DNA of 64,000 nt from an uncultured Pontibacter sp. (GCA_947499125.1 CANMMP010000002.1:310001-374000); one strand, 5' to 3'. Shown: positions 17,266-26,323, counted from the stretch's first letter. Program-made: numbers and translations. Notes: generated by a model from the sequence alone, not told the origin.

Positions 17266-18804
17266 ATGTTTAGTGATAAAACAAAATATCCTGAAAACCC
17301 TGATGTGGTATTGATCGGCGCCGGCATAATGAGCGCCACACTCGGCATGATGCTTAAAGAGTTACAGCCTGACCTGAAGATCGAAATATTTGAGCGACTG
17401 GATATTGCCGCAGCCGAAAGCTCGGATGCCTGGAACAATGCAGGCACCGGCCACTCGGCTTTCTGCGAGCTGAACTATACGCCCGAACGGCCGGATGGTA
17501 GCATTGATACGAGTAAAGCAGTACGAATTGCCGAAGCTTTTGAAGTGTCGAAACAGTTCTGGTCTTACCTGATAGAAAAGAACCAGGTTAAGCTGCCTGA
17601 CTTTTTTATCAATAGTATACCGCACATCAGTTTTGTGTGGGGCGATGCCAATGTCAGGTTTTTGCAGAAACGTTACGAAGCCCTTACGCAATGCCATCTG
17701 TTTAAAGGCATGCAATACTCCGAAGACCAGCAGCAGCTAAAAGAATGGATGCCATTGGTAATGGAAGGCCGCAAACCCGACGAAAAAGTGGCTGGTACCC
17801 GCATGGATATCGGAACTGACGTAAACTTCGGGGCACTAACCAGGCGATTGCTGATGCGCCTGAACGAAGCGGGCAACGTAACACAGCATTTTGGCCATGA
17901 GGTACGCAAACTGCGCAAAACAAGCAGCGGCTACTGGCAGATAAAAGTAAAAGACCTGCACACAGGTGAGAAGCGGAAGGTGTTCACAAAGTTTGTATTT
18001 ATTGGCGCCGGTGGCGGATCGCTGCCTTTACTTCTTAAGTCAGATATTCCGGAAGGGGATGGCTATGGCGGCTTCCCGGTAAGCGGGCAGTGGCTGCGCT
18101 GCACAAACCCCGATATAATTGAAAAGCATAAAGCCAAAGTATACGGAAAAGCTTCGGTAGGTTCGCCGCCTATGTCGGTGCCGCACCTGGACAGCCGCTT
18201 TATAAATGGTAAAAAAGAATTACTGTTCGGGCCTTACGCCGGTTTCTCTACCAAATTCCTTAAAAAAGGCTCTTTCCTCGACCTGGCGCTTTCTATTCGT
18301 CCGGACAACCTGCGGCCTATGATATCGGCAGGTATAAAGAACATTCCGCTTACCCAATACCTTATAAACCAGGTGCGCCAGGAACCCGAGGACCGTTTAG
18401 CTGCGCTGCGTAACTACTACCCGAATGCCCGTGACGAAGACTGGGAACTGGAAATTGCTGGACAGCGTGTGCAGGTGATCAAAAAAGGACCTAATGGCGG
18501 TGGTGTATTAGAGTTTGGTACCGAAATGGTGAGTGCATCCGATGGGTCGCTGGCAGCTTTACTTGGAGCTTCGCCGGGTGCTTCTACAGCCGTTTCGATC
18601 ATGGTGGAGTTGCTGGAACGTTGTTTCCCGGAACAGGTAAGTTCGGAGGAGTGGCAACGCAAACTTAAAAAGATGATTCCTTCGTATGGGGAGTCGCTGG
18701 CAGAGAACGAGGAGTTACTGTACAGCGTACGTGAATGGACAAGCGCCACACTTGGTTTGCCGCGTATCGGGCTTAACTATAAACAGCAGGCAGGGCAGGT
18801 GTAA
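17266..18804 (+). CDS. mqo: Malate:quinone oxidoreductase
   Basis: The product is 512 residues from the ATG at 17266, the usual Mqo length. It begins with an FAD-binding Rossmann motif (PDVVLIGAGIMSATLGMML) and continues with SSDAWNNAGTGHSAFCELNYTP, the family signature, and later FIGAGGGSLPLL and GPYAGFSTKFLKKGS. Mqo oxidises L-malate to oxaloacetate and passes electrons to the quinone pool at the inner membrane, serving the citric acid cycle in place of, or beside, malate dehydrogenase. The open frame continues 18 codons upstream, but that segment lacks family similarity. The gene stands alone, divergent from the nuclease gene. Confidence 0.95.
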   Translation: MFSDKTKYPENPDVVLIGAGIMSATLGMMLKELQPDLKIEIFERLDIAAAESSDAWNNAGTGHSAFCELNYTPERPDGSIDTSKAVRIAEAFEVSKQFWSYLIEKNQVKLPDFFINSIPHISFVWGDANVRFLQKRYEALTQCHLFKGMQYSEDQQQLKEWMPLVMEGRKPDEKVAGTRMDIGTDVNFGALTRRLLMRLNEAGNVTQHFGHEVRKLRKTSSGYWQIKVKDLHTGEKRKVFTKFVFIGAGGGSLPLLLKSDIPEGDGYGGFPVSGQWLRCTNPDIIEKHKAKVYGKASVGSPPMSVPHLDSRFINGKKELLFGPYAGFSTKFLKKGSFLDLALSIRPDNLRPMISAGIKNIPLTQYLINQVRQEPEDRLAALRNYYPNARDEDWELEIAGQRVQVIKKGPNGGGVLEFGTEMVSASDGSLAALLGASPGASTAVSIMVELLERCFPEQVSSEEWQRKLKKMIPSYGESLAENEELLYSVREWTSATLGLPRIGLNYKQQAGQV

Positions 18805-19049
18805 GGCAAGATTGAGCAAGGTTATACTGTAGAAGTTGTAATTGCTTTCAGGAAACAAAACAGAAAAAAAACTTTTGTTTATGATATCGTTAACAATTCG
18901 GGTATAGGTGTTGTTATACTTGCTTTTAAAATACCATTTAAGAGTATCTGACTGGGTTTAGTGATAACCTCAATATCCGGAAGGCAGGTTTATACTTTAT
19001 TTTGCATTATATTAGGCTTCGCATTATTTATTTTCTGTAATACAAATAC

Positions 19050-21170
19050 ATGTCTGAACTTTCAGAAATGACAACTATACCGGCAGGCTCACCTGACTTT
19101 TTGCAGGTTGAAGGCGAAATGGGTGCCTTGATGCGGGTTTACGATTGGGAGAACCACCCTCTCGGCAATCCGGAAAACTGGTCTGATAGCTTGAAGAACA
19201 TCATTCAGACAATGCTTAACTCTGCCTTCCCGATGTTTGTGTGGTGGACAGATGAGCTGTATATGTTCCATAACGATGCCTACTTGCCTGCACTTGGCAA
19301 CAAGCACCCGGATGCACTGGGCGCCAGCGCCCGCGACATGTGGAGCGAAATATGGGATGATGTTGGCGGTGTAGCAGAGGATATACTGAAGAACAGCAGT
19401 CGCTTTTATGCTGAAGACCTGAAGCTGATGCTGGAACGCAAAGGATTTCCTGAAGAAACATACTGGACTTTTTCCTATAGCCCTGCCTTTGAGTCGGGAA
19501 AGGTAAATGGTGTGTTCTGTGCCTGCTCCGAAGTTACCAAGACCGTATTAAGCCAGCGGCGCCTGCGTACGTTAAAAGAAATCTCGGATGCAACAGCCCT
19601 GATTCAAACTATAGAACAAGCCTGCCAGACAGTCAGCGACATATTAAACCATAACCCGAACGACATACCATTTAACCTGATCTACCTGTTTGATAAAAAT
19701 GGTTCAGAAGCGAAGTTAATGGGTCGGGCCGGTGATTTTGGAGGTATAAATGTGCCGGAGGTGCTTACTTCTACAAAGGCTGCCCCGAACTGGATGCTTG
19801 ACAAAATAATTGAGAACAGGCAACCGATAATGGTAGGGGAGTACAGCCTCGAAATAGCAGAGCAGGAAATTGCACCGGGTTTTACAGTTCCGAATAAATC
19901 CGTTATACTTCCTGTGTTCAGGCCGGGTGAGGACCAGATCATCGGGTTCTGTATTACGGGCATTAGTGCGCAACTTGAGTATGACACTGATTATATTGGT
20001 TTTCACCAGTTACTGATAGGCCAGTTTGCTACATCCATTACCAGTGTGCAGGCACGTGAGGAGGCCATGAGACATAGACAATACTTGCAGAATGTATTTG
20101 AACAGGCGCCTGTAGGTATAACTATACTGCAAGGGCCGGATTACATAATTGACCTTGCAAACCCGGGCATTTGCGAGCTATGGGGAAGAAAGAAGCAGGA
20201 TATTCTAGGGTTACCGGTTTTGGATGCTTTGCCTGAAGTGAAGGATCAGGGTATAAAAGAACTGCTGGATGGCGTTTATACTACCGGTGTTCCTTTTGTA
20301 GCAAACGAGCTTCCCGTAATGCTGGAGCGGAAGGGAACCATGGAAATGGTTTACCTGAACTTTGTGTATCACCCGATGCGCGATTCTTCCGGAAGTATAA
20401 ATGGAATAATTGCCGTAGCTATAGATATAAGTGAGCAGGTAGAAGCCCGTAAAAAGATAGAAGGTATGAACAGGGAACTGCTGTCTATCAACGCGGACCT
20501 TGATAACTTTGTATACTCTGCCTCGCACGACCTGAAAGCGCCTATCTCTAACATCGAGGGGTTAATGTTGGCTTTCCTGGATTATCTGCCGGAAGAAACA
20601 CTACAGGATGAGCAGGTACAACTTGTGTTGAAGCTGATACAAGGCTCTATAGACAGGTTTAAGCGCGCCATCAGCGATCTGACGGAAGTAGCCAAGGTAC
20701 AGCGCCAAAACACCGAAGACATTGCCAAACTCGACCTTGCCCAAGTAGTAGAAGATATCAAGCAGGACTTTGAAAGCGAAATAAAGAGAGCCGATGCGCA
20801 GGTTGATCTGCAATTAGCTGCTGATTCAGTTATTGAGTTCTCGTCTAAGAATGCGCGCAGTATCGTGTATAACCTGCTCAGTAATGCGCTCAAGTACAGG
20901 TCTCATGTCCGTAAGCCACACATCAGTATATCTACAGAGACTACAAAGGAGTTTGTTATACTTACTGTACAGGACAATGGACTTGGCTTTGACCCGGCCG
21001 ATGAAGATAAGATATTCTCGATGTTCAAGCGCCTGCACGACCACGTGGAGGGCACGGGAGTTGGTTTGTACATTGTAAAACGCATTGTAGAAAATGCCGG
21101 CGGCCGCATTGAACTGGACAGCGAAGAAGGAACGGGATCTACCTTTAAAGTATACTTCAGGCGCAGTTAG
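19050..21170 (+). CDS. Soluble PAS-GAF-PAS sensor histidine kinase
   Basis: The 706-residue protein has no membrane segment or signal peptide. Order of parts: an N-terminal PAS-like region (about 30-170, with MFVWWTDELYMFHNDAYLP), a GAF-like region (about 175-340), a PAS domain (about 350-465, FEQAPVGITILQGPDYIID), a HisKA domain with phospho-acceptor His493 in YSASHDLKAPISN, and a HATPase domain with NLLSNALKY (N box), VQDNGLGFD (G1) and GTGVGLYIVKRIV (G2). It should autophosphorylate in response to a cytoplasmic signal. No response regulator gene is next to it, so it is an orphan kinase. Signal unknown. Confidence 0.93.
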   Translation: MSELSEMTTIPAGSPDFLQVEGEMGALMRVYDWENHPLGNPENWSDSLKNIIQTMLNSAFPMFVWWTDELYMFHNDAYLPALGNKHPDALGASARDMWSEIWDDVGGVAEDILKNSSRFYAEDLKLMLERKGFPEETYWTFSYSPAFESGKVNGVFCACSEVTKTVLSQRRLRTLKEISDATALIQTIEQACQTVSDILNHNPNDIPFNLIYLFDKNGSEAKLMGRAGDFGGINVPEVLTSTKAAPNWMLDKIIENRQPIMVGEYSLEIAEQEIAPGFTVPNKSVILPVFRPGEDQIIGFCITGISAQLEYDTDYIGFHQLLIGQFATSITSVQAREEAMRHRQYLQNVFEQAPVGITILQGPDYIIDLANPGICELWGRKKQDILGLPVLDALPEVKDQGIKELLDGVYTTGVPFVANELPVMLERKGTMEMVYLNFVYHPMRDSSGSINGIIAVAIDISEQVEARKKIEGMNRELLSINADLDNFVYSASHDLKAPISNIEGLMLAFLDYLPEETLQDEQVQLVLKLIQGSIDRFKRAISDLTEVAKVQRQNTEDIAKLDLAQVVEDIKQDFESEIKRADAQVDLQLAADSVIEFSSKNARSIVYNLLSNALKYRSHVRKPHISISTETTKEFVILTVQDNGLGFDPADEDKIFSMFKRLHDHVEGTGVGLYIVKRIVENAGGRIELDSEEGTGSTFKVYFRRS

Positions 21171-21347
21171 TTTTTAAGTTCAGGTTTATACGTAGCATAA
21201 TTTTTCAGGCTCTTATACTTTGATAATCAGGTGTAAGCCTTTTCGGGATGTATAAATTTATAGTTGCCCGGAATTCTGGGCGCTTGCTTTGAGTTGTATT
21301 CCTGAGCTGCTTGATAAACAGCCTGAATTAGCCTTTCTTTGTACTAC

Positions 21348-22166
21348 ATGCAACTGCAGCTTACATCCTTAAACTCCGGCAGCAACGGAAACTGTTATTA
21401 TATCGGCAACGAGCACGAAGCTGTGCTGGTAGATGCCGGCCTGTCCTGCCTCGAAACCGAAAGGCGTATGATGCGCCTCGGCCTGTCGTTGCGTAAAGTT
21501 AAAGCCATATTTGTGTCGCATGAGCACTCTGACCACATTCGCGGAGTACCGGTTATTGCGCGCAAGTATAATATTCCGGTCTACATCACTCCCGATACCC
21601 ATTTCCGTGGCAGGCTCCATAACGAGCAGTTTACCGCGGTTCCGTTTAAAGCCTATGAGCCGGTGCAAATAGGTAATCTAACTATAACCGGTTTCCCTAA
21701 ATGGCATGATGCCTGCGACCCGCATAGTTTTATAGTTAGCAGCAAAGAGGTAACAGTTGGCGTTTTTACAGATATAGGCGAGCCCTGCGACCATGTCATC
21801 CATCATTTTAAGCTGTGCCATGCCGCCATACTGGAAGCCAATTACGACGATGGCCTGCTAGCTAAAGGCCGCTACCCGTACCACCTGAAGCAACGCATTA
21901 AAAGCAGGCACGGGCACTTGTCGAACGAGCAGGCGCTTAACCTTTTTACATCACATAAACCGGTTTTTATGAGCCACGTGTTGCTGGGGCACCTTTCTAA
22001 AGACAATAACTGCCCGAAACTGGTAAAACAGCTTTTCGACCTGAATGCAAATGGTACTGAGGTTGTAGTTGCCTCCCGTTTCCAGGAAACCCCGATCTAT
22101 ACTATAAACAGCACTTTTACGCCCATCAAACATTTTAAAGGCGAACAACTGCAGTTGGAGTGGTAG
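21348..22166 (+). CDS. MBL-fold metallo-hydrolase (WalJ/YycJ-like)
   Basis: The 272-residue protein starts LTSLNSGSNGNCYYIGN and contains HEHSDHIRGV, the HxHxDH metal motif of the beta-lactamase fold, plus later metal-binding His (SHVLLGHLS) near the C terminus. This matches the YycJ/WalJ branch of single-domain metallo-hydrolases, linked in Firmicutes to cell-wall or DNA-repair control and suggested to be exonucleases. The start is taken at the ATG at 21348; an in-frame ATG three codons earlier is also possible. It shares a bidirectional terminator with the convergent sugar-transporter gene. Confidence 0.9.
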   Translation: MQLQLTSLNSGSNGNCYYIGNEHEAVLVDAGLSCLETERRMMRLGLSLRKVKAIFVSHEHSDHIRGVPVIARKYNIPVYITPDTHFRGRLHNEQFTAVPFKAYEPVQIGNLTITGFPKWHDACDPHSFIVSSKEVTVGVFTDIGEPCDHVIHHFKLCHAAILEANYDDGLLAKGRYPYHLKQRIKSRHGHLSNEQALNLFTSHKPVFMSHVLLGHLSKDNNCPKLVKQLFDLNANGTEVVVASRFQETPIYTINSTFTPIKHFKGEQLQLEW

Positions 22167-22184
22167 GTTAATACTTTACAAACA

Positions 22185-22223
22185 AAAATCCCTGCCCGGA
22201 GCTATACTTCAGGCAGGGATTTT
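22185..22223. terminator. Bidirectional terminator between MBL hydrolase and sugar transporter
   Basis: A 12-bp perfect stem (AAAATCCCTGCC with GGCAGGGATTTT) lies between two convergent genes, with A and T runs on both flanks, so it can stop transcription from both sides. Confidence 0.85.
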
Positions 22224-22241
22224 TTTATAGTTCAGGTTGAG

Positions 22242-23492
22242 TTACGAACGTACTTTGTGTCCGCCTACAGCATAATACCAGATGAATAAGTAGCAAGGCA
22301 CCATGATCCAGTAAGCCTGTTGTGCATTAGCCATGTCGGTAACGTAGCCATACACCAGCGGGAGTATAGCGCCACCGGCAATACCCATGATCAGTAACGA
22401 GGAACCAATTTTTGTGAAACGGCCTAGTCCCGAAATAGCCAGCGGCCAGATGGCAGGCCACATCAGCGAGTTAGCCAGTCCGAGTAAGGCCACAAATAAA
22501 ACGGAAATGTAGCCTGAGGTAAGTATAGCGCCGATCGTAAACAGCACGCCCAGCACTGCCGATATCTTTAAAGCAACATCCTGTTTCAGGTATTTAGGTA
22601 TAGCAATTATACCGATCAGGTAACCAACCAGCATCGCACCCAGCGTAAACGAAGCAAAGAATTTGGCATCATCAAGCGTAAAGCCTTGTTCCTGGCCATA
22701 GCTGATAATAGTATCCACAGAGATAACCTCAACGCCCACATACAGGAAAATAGCCAGCACACCCAGCAGTAGGTGCGGAAACTGCATTATACTTGTTTTG
22801 CCGGTATTGGTAGTAGCTACCACTTCGTCTTCCTGGTCCGTATCGATCTCGGGCAGCGAGGAGCGCAGCACCATAAAAGCCAGCACTAACAGCGACACAG
22901 CCATCACAATATAAGGAGTTATAACCCTGTCGAGAGAGGCAGTTTCCTGGTTTTGGAGTGTATCGGTATCTAAAAATAATATAGTGCCCAGTACGAGCGG
23001 TGCAATAATACCACCTACTTTATTCGCGATGCCCATTACGCTGATGCGTTTGGCGGCACTTTCGGCAGGGCCAAGTATAGTTATATAGGGGTTAGATGCT
23101 GTCTGGAGCAAGGTTAGTCCGGCACCCTGTATAAAAAGGCCCACCAGGAAAATAACAAATGTACTTGACTGGGAAGCAGGTATAAATACCAGCGCGCCTG
23201 CCGCCATTACAGCCAGTCCGATAGCCATGCCTTTTTTAAAGCCGGTCTTTTTAAGTACCCACGCCGACGGCACTGCCATGGCCACATACGAGATGTAAAA
23301 GGCAAACGTAACAAAGTACGACTGGAAATTGCTGAGCTCAAATGCCTCCCGGAAGTAAGGTATAAGTATAGAGTTGATCCAGGTGACGGACCCGAAAATG
23401 AAGAATAGCGCTCCGATAATGATGATCGCGCGGGTGTCGTTGTTGCGCTTTGCAGATTCCTGAGAAGGCATAGGTTTCGTGTTAACAGACAT
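22242..23492 (-). CDS. FHS-family MFS sugar transporter (fucose/glucose/galactose:H+ type)
   Basis: The product is 416 residues from the ATG at 23492 (an alternative ATG lies eight codons upstream). It has twelve predicted helices and the FHS-family signature regions: FFIFGSVTWINSILIPYFREAFELS in helix 1 region, LTLLQTASNPYITILGP in the helix 4-5 loop, and LANSLMWPAIWPLAISGLGRFTKIGSSLLIMGIAGGAILP in helices 9-10. FHS proteins import L-fucose, galactose, glucose or similar sugars with protons. It stands apart from the carbohydrate cluster at 29-53 kb and shares a terminator with the MBL gene. Substrate cannot be set from sequence. Confidence 0.9.
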   Translation of the reverse strand: MSVNTKPMPSQESAKRNNDTRAIIIIGALFFIFGSVTWINSILIPYFREAFELSNFQSYFVTFAFYISYVAMAVPSAWVLKKTGFKKGMAIGLAVMAAGALVFIPASQSSTFVIFLVGLFIQGAGLTLLQTASNPYITILGPAESAAKRISVMGIANKVGGIIAPLVLGTILFLDTDTLQNQETASLDRVITPYIVMAVSLLVLAFMVLRSSLPEIDTDQEDEVVATTNTGKTSIMQFPHLLLGVLAIFLYVGVEVISVDTIISYGQEQGFTLDDAKFFASFTLGAMLVGYLIGIIAIPKYLKQDVALKISAVLGVLFTIGAILTSGYISVLFVALLGLANSLMWPAIWPLAISGLGRFTKIGSSLLIMGIAGGAILPLVYGYVTDMANAQQAYWIMVPCYLFIWYYAVGGHKVRS

Positions 23493-23582
23493 AAAAAGTT
23501 GGTTAAGGCTGTTCAAGATAACCTATTTTTTTAAAAACTCAGCGCAGCATATCAGCAGGAAGTATAAAAAGAGGTGTTGTAA

Positions 23583-24329
23583 CTATAAATTAAGAATGAG
23601 CTCACGGAGTTTTTTGCCATCGGTTACGGCGTGGCCCTGTATCGTATTGTTGAAAAATATCCATACTTGTTTACCATCTTCCAGCCACTCTTTTGCCATA
23701 TAAGCATAGCGTTCCAATTTATCGTTGGAGTAAGGGCTGCTATACATTCTTTCGTCGCCGTGCAGGCGCAGGTAGGCAATATCGGTGGTAGTTACTTCGG
23801 TGCCCGGAAAACGCTTGCCTGCACTGGCCATAACGGTTGTTATCTCATAATCGCGGAGCAGCTCCACCGACTCATCAGTAAACCACGACACATGGCGGGC
23901 CTCCAGGGCAAAAGGCTGTTGCGGGTATTTATCGCGTAATAAGCGGTAAAAAGTTTCGGCTGTTGGCTTATGGAACCGGAAACTGGCCGCGATCTGGACC
24001 AGCACCGGGCCCAGCCGGTCACCCATTAAACCATAGCTTGCCATAAACTTATCGAGCGGCGCTTCTGCTTCAGTAAATTTGCGCTTGTGGGTAATTTCCT
24101 GGTTCAGTTTTGGGGCAAACTTAAAATGATCTGGAGTGGTAGCAAGCCATTTCTCTACGGTTTTGGCCATCGTGAAATGGTAAAAGCTGCTGTTTATTTC
24201 GGTGGCGTTAAAGTGCTCGGCATAATAAGGCAGCCTGTCCGCCGATTTCAGTTCGACAGGGTAAAGTACTTCCGGCCATCTGTAGCTCCAGCCTGATGTG
24301 CCTATGTATAAATTCGGGATGTGTTCCAT
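23583..24329 (-). CDS. DUF72 family protein (YecE-like)
   Basis: The 248-residue protein carries the DUF72 pattern: LYIGTSGWSYRWPEVLYP at the N terminus, ATEINSSFYHFTMAKTVEKW, FKFAPKLNQEITHKRKF, and AYLRLHGDERMYSSPYS with WIFFNNTIQGHAVTDG near the end. DUF72 proteins adopt a TIM-barrel fold and their function is unknown. The gene lies 90 bases before the start of the sugar transporter gene on the same strand, so they could be co-transcribed, though A/T-rich DNA lies between. It is divergent from the riboswitch-controlled transporter. Confidence 0.92.
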   Translation of the reverse strand: MEHIPNLYIGTSGWSYRWPEVLYPVELKSADRLPYYAEHFNATEINSSFYHFTMAKTVEKWLATTPDHFKFAPKLNQEITHKRKFTEAEAPLDKFMASYGLMGDRLGPVLVQIAASFRFHKPTAETFYRLLRDKYPQQPFALEARHVSWFTDESVELLRDYEITTVMASAGKRFPGTEVTTTDIAYLRLHGDERMYSSPYSNDKLERYAYMAKEWLEDGKQVWIFFNNTIQGHAVTDGKKLRELILNL

Positions 24330-24469
24330 AGCTGATAAAGGTGTAGGATTTGCCTACGGTTTTAGCTGCGATCAGTTTATAGTGCCGGCAGCTGAAGTTA
24401 ATTTATAGTTGGCGGTGATTTTTAACCTGCTGTGTATTAGTAGTATGTGTCATTGTTTTGGGTTTATAC

Positions 24470-24501
24470 TTGCAAAGTTTATAGTTGCAGCCTTACCTTT
24501 G
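24470..24501 (+). promoter_or_regulatory. Bacteroidota-type promoter driving the SAM riboswitch leader
   Basis: TTG at 24470-24472 and TACCTTTG at 24494-24501 fit the -33 TTG and -7 TAnnTTTG boxes with a 21-base spacer. Transcription would start near 24507, ten bases before the riboswitch P1 helix, a tight positional fit. Confidence 0.65.
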
Positions 24502-24516
24502 CAGCATCTTTATCAC

Positions 24517-24620
24517 AATTTATAAAGAAGAGGGGAGAGAGCAGGCTCCGCGAACCTCTAGCAACCGGCAATCATATTGTATAGGTGCTAACTCCTGCCC
24601 AGTTTTGGGAACTATAAATT
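24517..24620 (+). ncRNA. SAM-I (S-box) riboswitch
   Basis: The closing P1 helix is exact: AATTTATA (24517-24524) with TATAAATT (24613-24620). Between them lie the S-box core elements in order: AGAGGGGAGAGAGCAGGC, CTCCGCGAACC, AGCAACCGG, and GGTGCTAACTCCTGCC. These match the conserved SAM-binding core of the SAM-I class, which binds S-adenosylmethionine and turns off methionine/SAM-related genes. There is no obvious intrinsic terminator right after P1. Instead a short leader ORF starts two bases downstream, so control of translation, or of that ORF, is likely. Confidence 0.88.
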
Positions 24621-24622
24621 AC

Positions 24623-24727
24623 ATGCACATGCTTATCCAATTACCTCACACAGCCCCGAATTACACAAGTTTATACGTCGTAGCAGTGCCTGCTGCGCAG
24701 CAAGGCTGTTGTTGCTGTTGTTATTAA
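24623..24727 (+). CDS. Short leader ORF ending in five consecutive cysteines
   Basis: An ATG two bases after the riboswitch P1 helix opens 34 codons; a second in-frame ATG is two codons later. The peptide runs MHMLIQLPHTAPNYTS... and ends QQGCCCCCY before TAA. The cysteine codons are TGT TGT TGC TGT TGT. Runs of one amino acid in a short ORF upstream of a biosynthesis or transport gene are the hallmark of ribosome-mediated attenuation (leader peptides). Here stalling would report charged tRNA-Cys. It sits between a SAM-I riboswitch and a probable methionine transporter, so dual sensing of SAM and cysteine is plausible (inference). The open frame continues upstream through the riboswitch, but those codons are RNA structure, not protein. 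Confidence 0.55.
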   Translation: MHMLIQLPHTAPNYTSLYVVAVPAAQQGCCCCCY

Positions 24728-24753
24728 TCCCCGCATGTTAATGCTTTAGCTTA

Positions 24754-24772
24754 CTGCGCCAGCCTGGTGCAG
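24754..24772 (+). promoter_or_regulatory. Small hairpin after the Cys-rich leader ORF
   Basis: CTGCGCCA and TGGTGCAG pair over 8 bp (one G-U) with a 3-base loop, 27 bases after the leader stop; a short T run follows at about 24781-24784. It could be an attenuator or anti-attenuator arm, but the T tract is weak. Confidence 0.35.
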
Positions 24773-24872
24773 CGGCAAGCTTTTATACTTCTAAATCAAT
24801 TCTTTACTGCTGTAGCTATGCCTCGGGGTGTTTACTCTCAGGTTTGCAGGCATCTTTTTACAATTTATACTT

Positions 24873-26219
24873 ATGGATCAGATTCAGAGAACCGGGGGCG
24901 TAGCGCTCGTTCCTTTCCTGGTGTTTGTGGCAACTTTTCTTGGTTCCGGCATAGTGCTGGACGATTTTTATGCGCTGCCCTCGCCGGTAGCCGTTGTGTG
25001 TGGCATTGTAGCCGCGTTTATACTTTTAAAAGGAAGTATAAATGCAAAAGTAGACGCCTTGATTCGGGGATGCGGCGATTCCCAGATCATGACCATGTGC
25101 CTGATCTACCTGCTGGCCGGCGCTTTTGCTGTTGTAGCCAAAGCAGCTGGCGGCGTTGATGCCACTGTAAACTTAGGGCTGTCTGCAATACCAGTGCAAT
25201 ACCTGGCGCTGGGCATCTTTGTGCTGGCTTCTTTTTTATCGACGGCTACAGGAACTTCGGTGGGGGCTGTAGTAGCGCTTGGCCCTATAGCAGTGGGGCT
25301 GGCAGAGCAAAGTGGCACATCTTTGCCTTTAATGCTGGGCGCTTTGCTGGGCGGAGCCATGTTTGGCGATAACCTCTCCTTTATTTCAGATACAACTATA
25401 GCTGCTACGCAAACCCAGGGCTGCAGCATGAAAGATAAGTTTAAGGTAAATATACTGATTGCCGGGCCTGCTGCTTTACTAACAATTGGGTTGCTGCTAT
25501 TTGCCGGATTTACCAACGGAGTTGCTCCTGATGTATTGCCAGCTGTGCAGGAGATCAGCTTCTGGAAAATTGTACCTTACCTGCTGGTGTTGTTCCTGGC
25601 AATTTATGGCGTTAACGTGTTTGTGGTGCTAATGCTTGGTATAGTTGCTTCGGGTGCTGTTGGCCTGGCAGGTGGCGAGCTTGATTTGCTGCTGTTCAGC
25701 AAAAAGATATACGAAGGCTTTACTGGCATGACAGAGATCTTCCTGCTCTCGATGCTGACTGGTGGCCTTGCCGAAATGGTGCGGCAAGCCGGCGGCATAC
25801 AGTTCCTGCTGGATAAAGCTAACAACCTGATACGTAGTTACCGTTCCTCGCAGGTAGGTATAGGCTTGCTGGTAAGTGGCGTGAACAGTGCTATCGCGAA
25901 CAACACCGTATCTATAGTAGTAACAGGGCCGGTAGCGAAAGATATAAGCCAGCGTTATAGTATAGATAACCGCAAAACAGCAGCTTTAATTGATATTTTT
26001 GCCTGTATTGTTCAGGGCTTGTTGCCTTATGGTGCCCAGATGCTGATACTGGTAAGTTTTACTGGTGGTAAAGTCTCGTTTTTAGACATATTACCCTATG
26101 CCTGGTATATTTACCTGTTACTGCTTTTTGCGCTGCTTGCCATCTACACACCTTTTGTAGACAGATTATTGGCTGATAAGCAAAGCTCTGAATTGCCTCG
26201 TAAAGTGATAGCTAATTAA
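24873..26219 (+). CDS. NhaC-family transporter, probable methionine transporter MetT
   Basis: The product is 448 residues from the ATG at 24873 (a GTG 15 codons upstream is also in frame), with about 11-12 membrane helices. Family marks include FLSTATGTSVGAVVALGPIAVGLAEQSG, LGALLGGAMFGDNLSFISDTTIAATQTQGC and GVNSAIANNTVSIVVTGPVAKDIS, typical of NhaC-type Na+/H+ antiporter homologues. Within that superfamily a branch named MetT imports methionine and is recognised by S-box or other methionine control. The SAM-I riboswitch directly upstream argues strongly for methionine transport rather than plain sodium export. A strong terminator follows, so it is monocistronic apart from the leader ORF. Confidence 0.85.
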   Translation: MDQIQRTGGVALVPFLVFVATFLGSGIVLDDFYALPSPVAVVCGIVAAFILLKGSINAKVDALIRGCGDSQIMTMCLIYLLAGAFAVVAKAAGGVDATVNLGLSAIPVQYLALGIFVLASFLSTATGTSVGAVVALGPIAVGLAEQSGTSLPLMLGALLGGAMFGDNLSFISDTTIAATQTQGCSMKDKFKVNILIAGPAALLTIGLLLFAGFTNGVAPDVLPAVQEISFWKIVPYLLVLFLAIYGVNVFVVLMLGIVASGAVGLAGGELDLLLFSKKIYEGFTGMTEIFLLSMLTGGLAEMVRQAGGIQFLLDKANNLIRSYRSSQVGIGLLVSGVNSAIANNTVSIVVTGPVAKDISQRYSIDNRKTAALIDIFACIVQGLLPYGAQMLILVSFTGGKVSFLDILPYAWYIYLLLLFALLAIYTPFVDRLLADKQSSELPRKVIAN

Positions 26220-26230
26220 TTAAAACAAAA

Positions 26231-26257
26231 AAAGCATTCAGGCTATCTGAATGCTTT
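26231..26257 (+). terminator. Terminator after the NhaC/MetT gene
   Basis: An 11-bp perfect stem (AAAGCATTCAG with CTGAATGCTTT) with a 5-base loop lies 11 bases past the stop and is followed by a T-rich run. Confidence 0.85.
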
Positions 26258-26323
26258 ATTTTTATAGACTGGTTTACAGGTTTGGCTATAAAGTATACCA
26301 TAGCAGCACAAAGCTACGAACCC

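Noticed and set aside
24485-24622. Upstream extension of the Cys-rich leader frame
   Set aside because: These codons overlap the SAM-I riboswitch and promoter box; an ATG just after P1 explains the start better.
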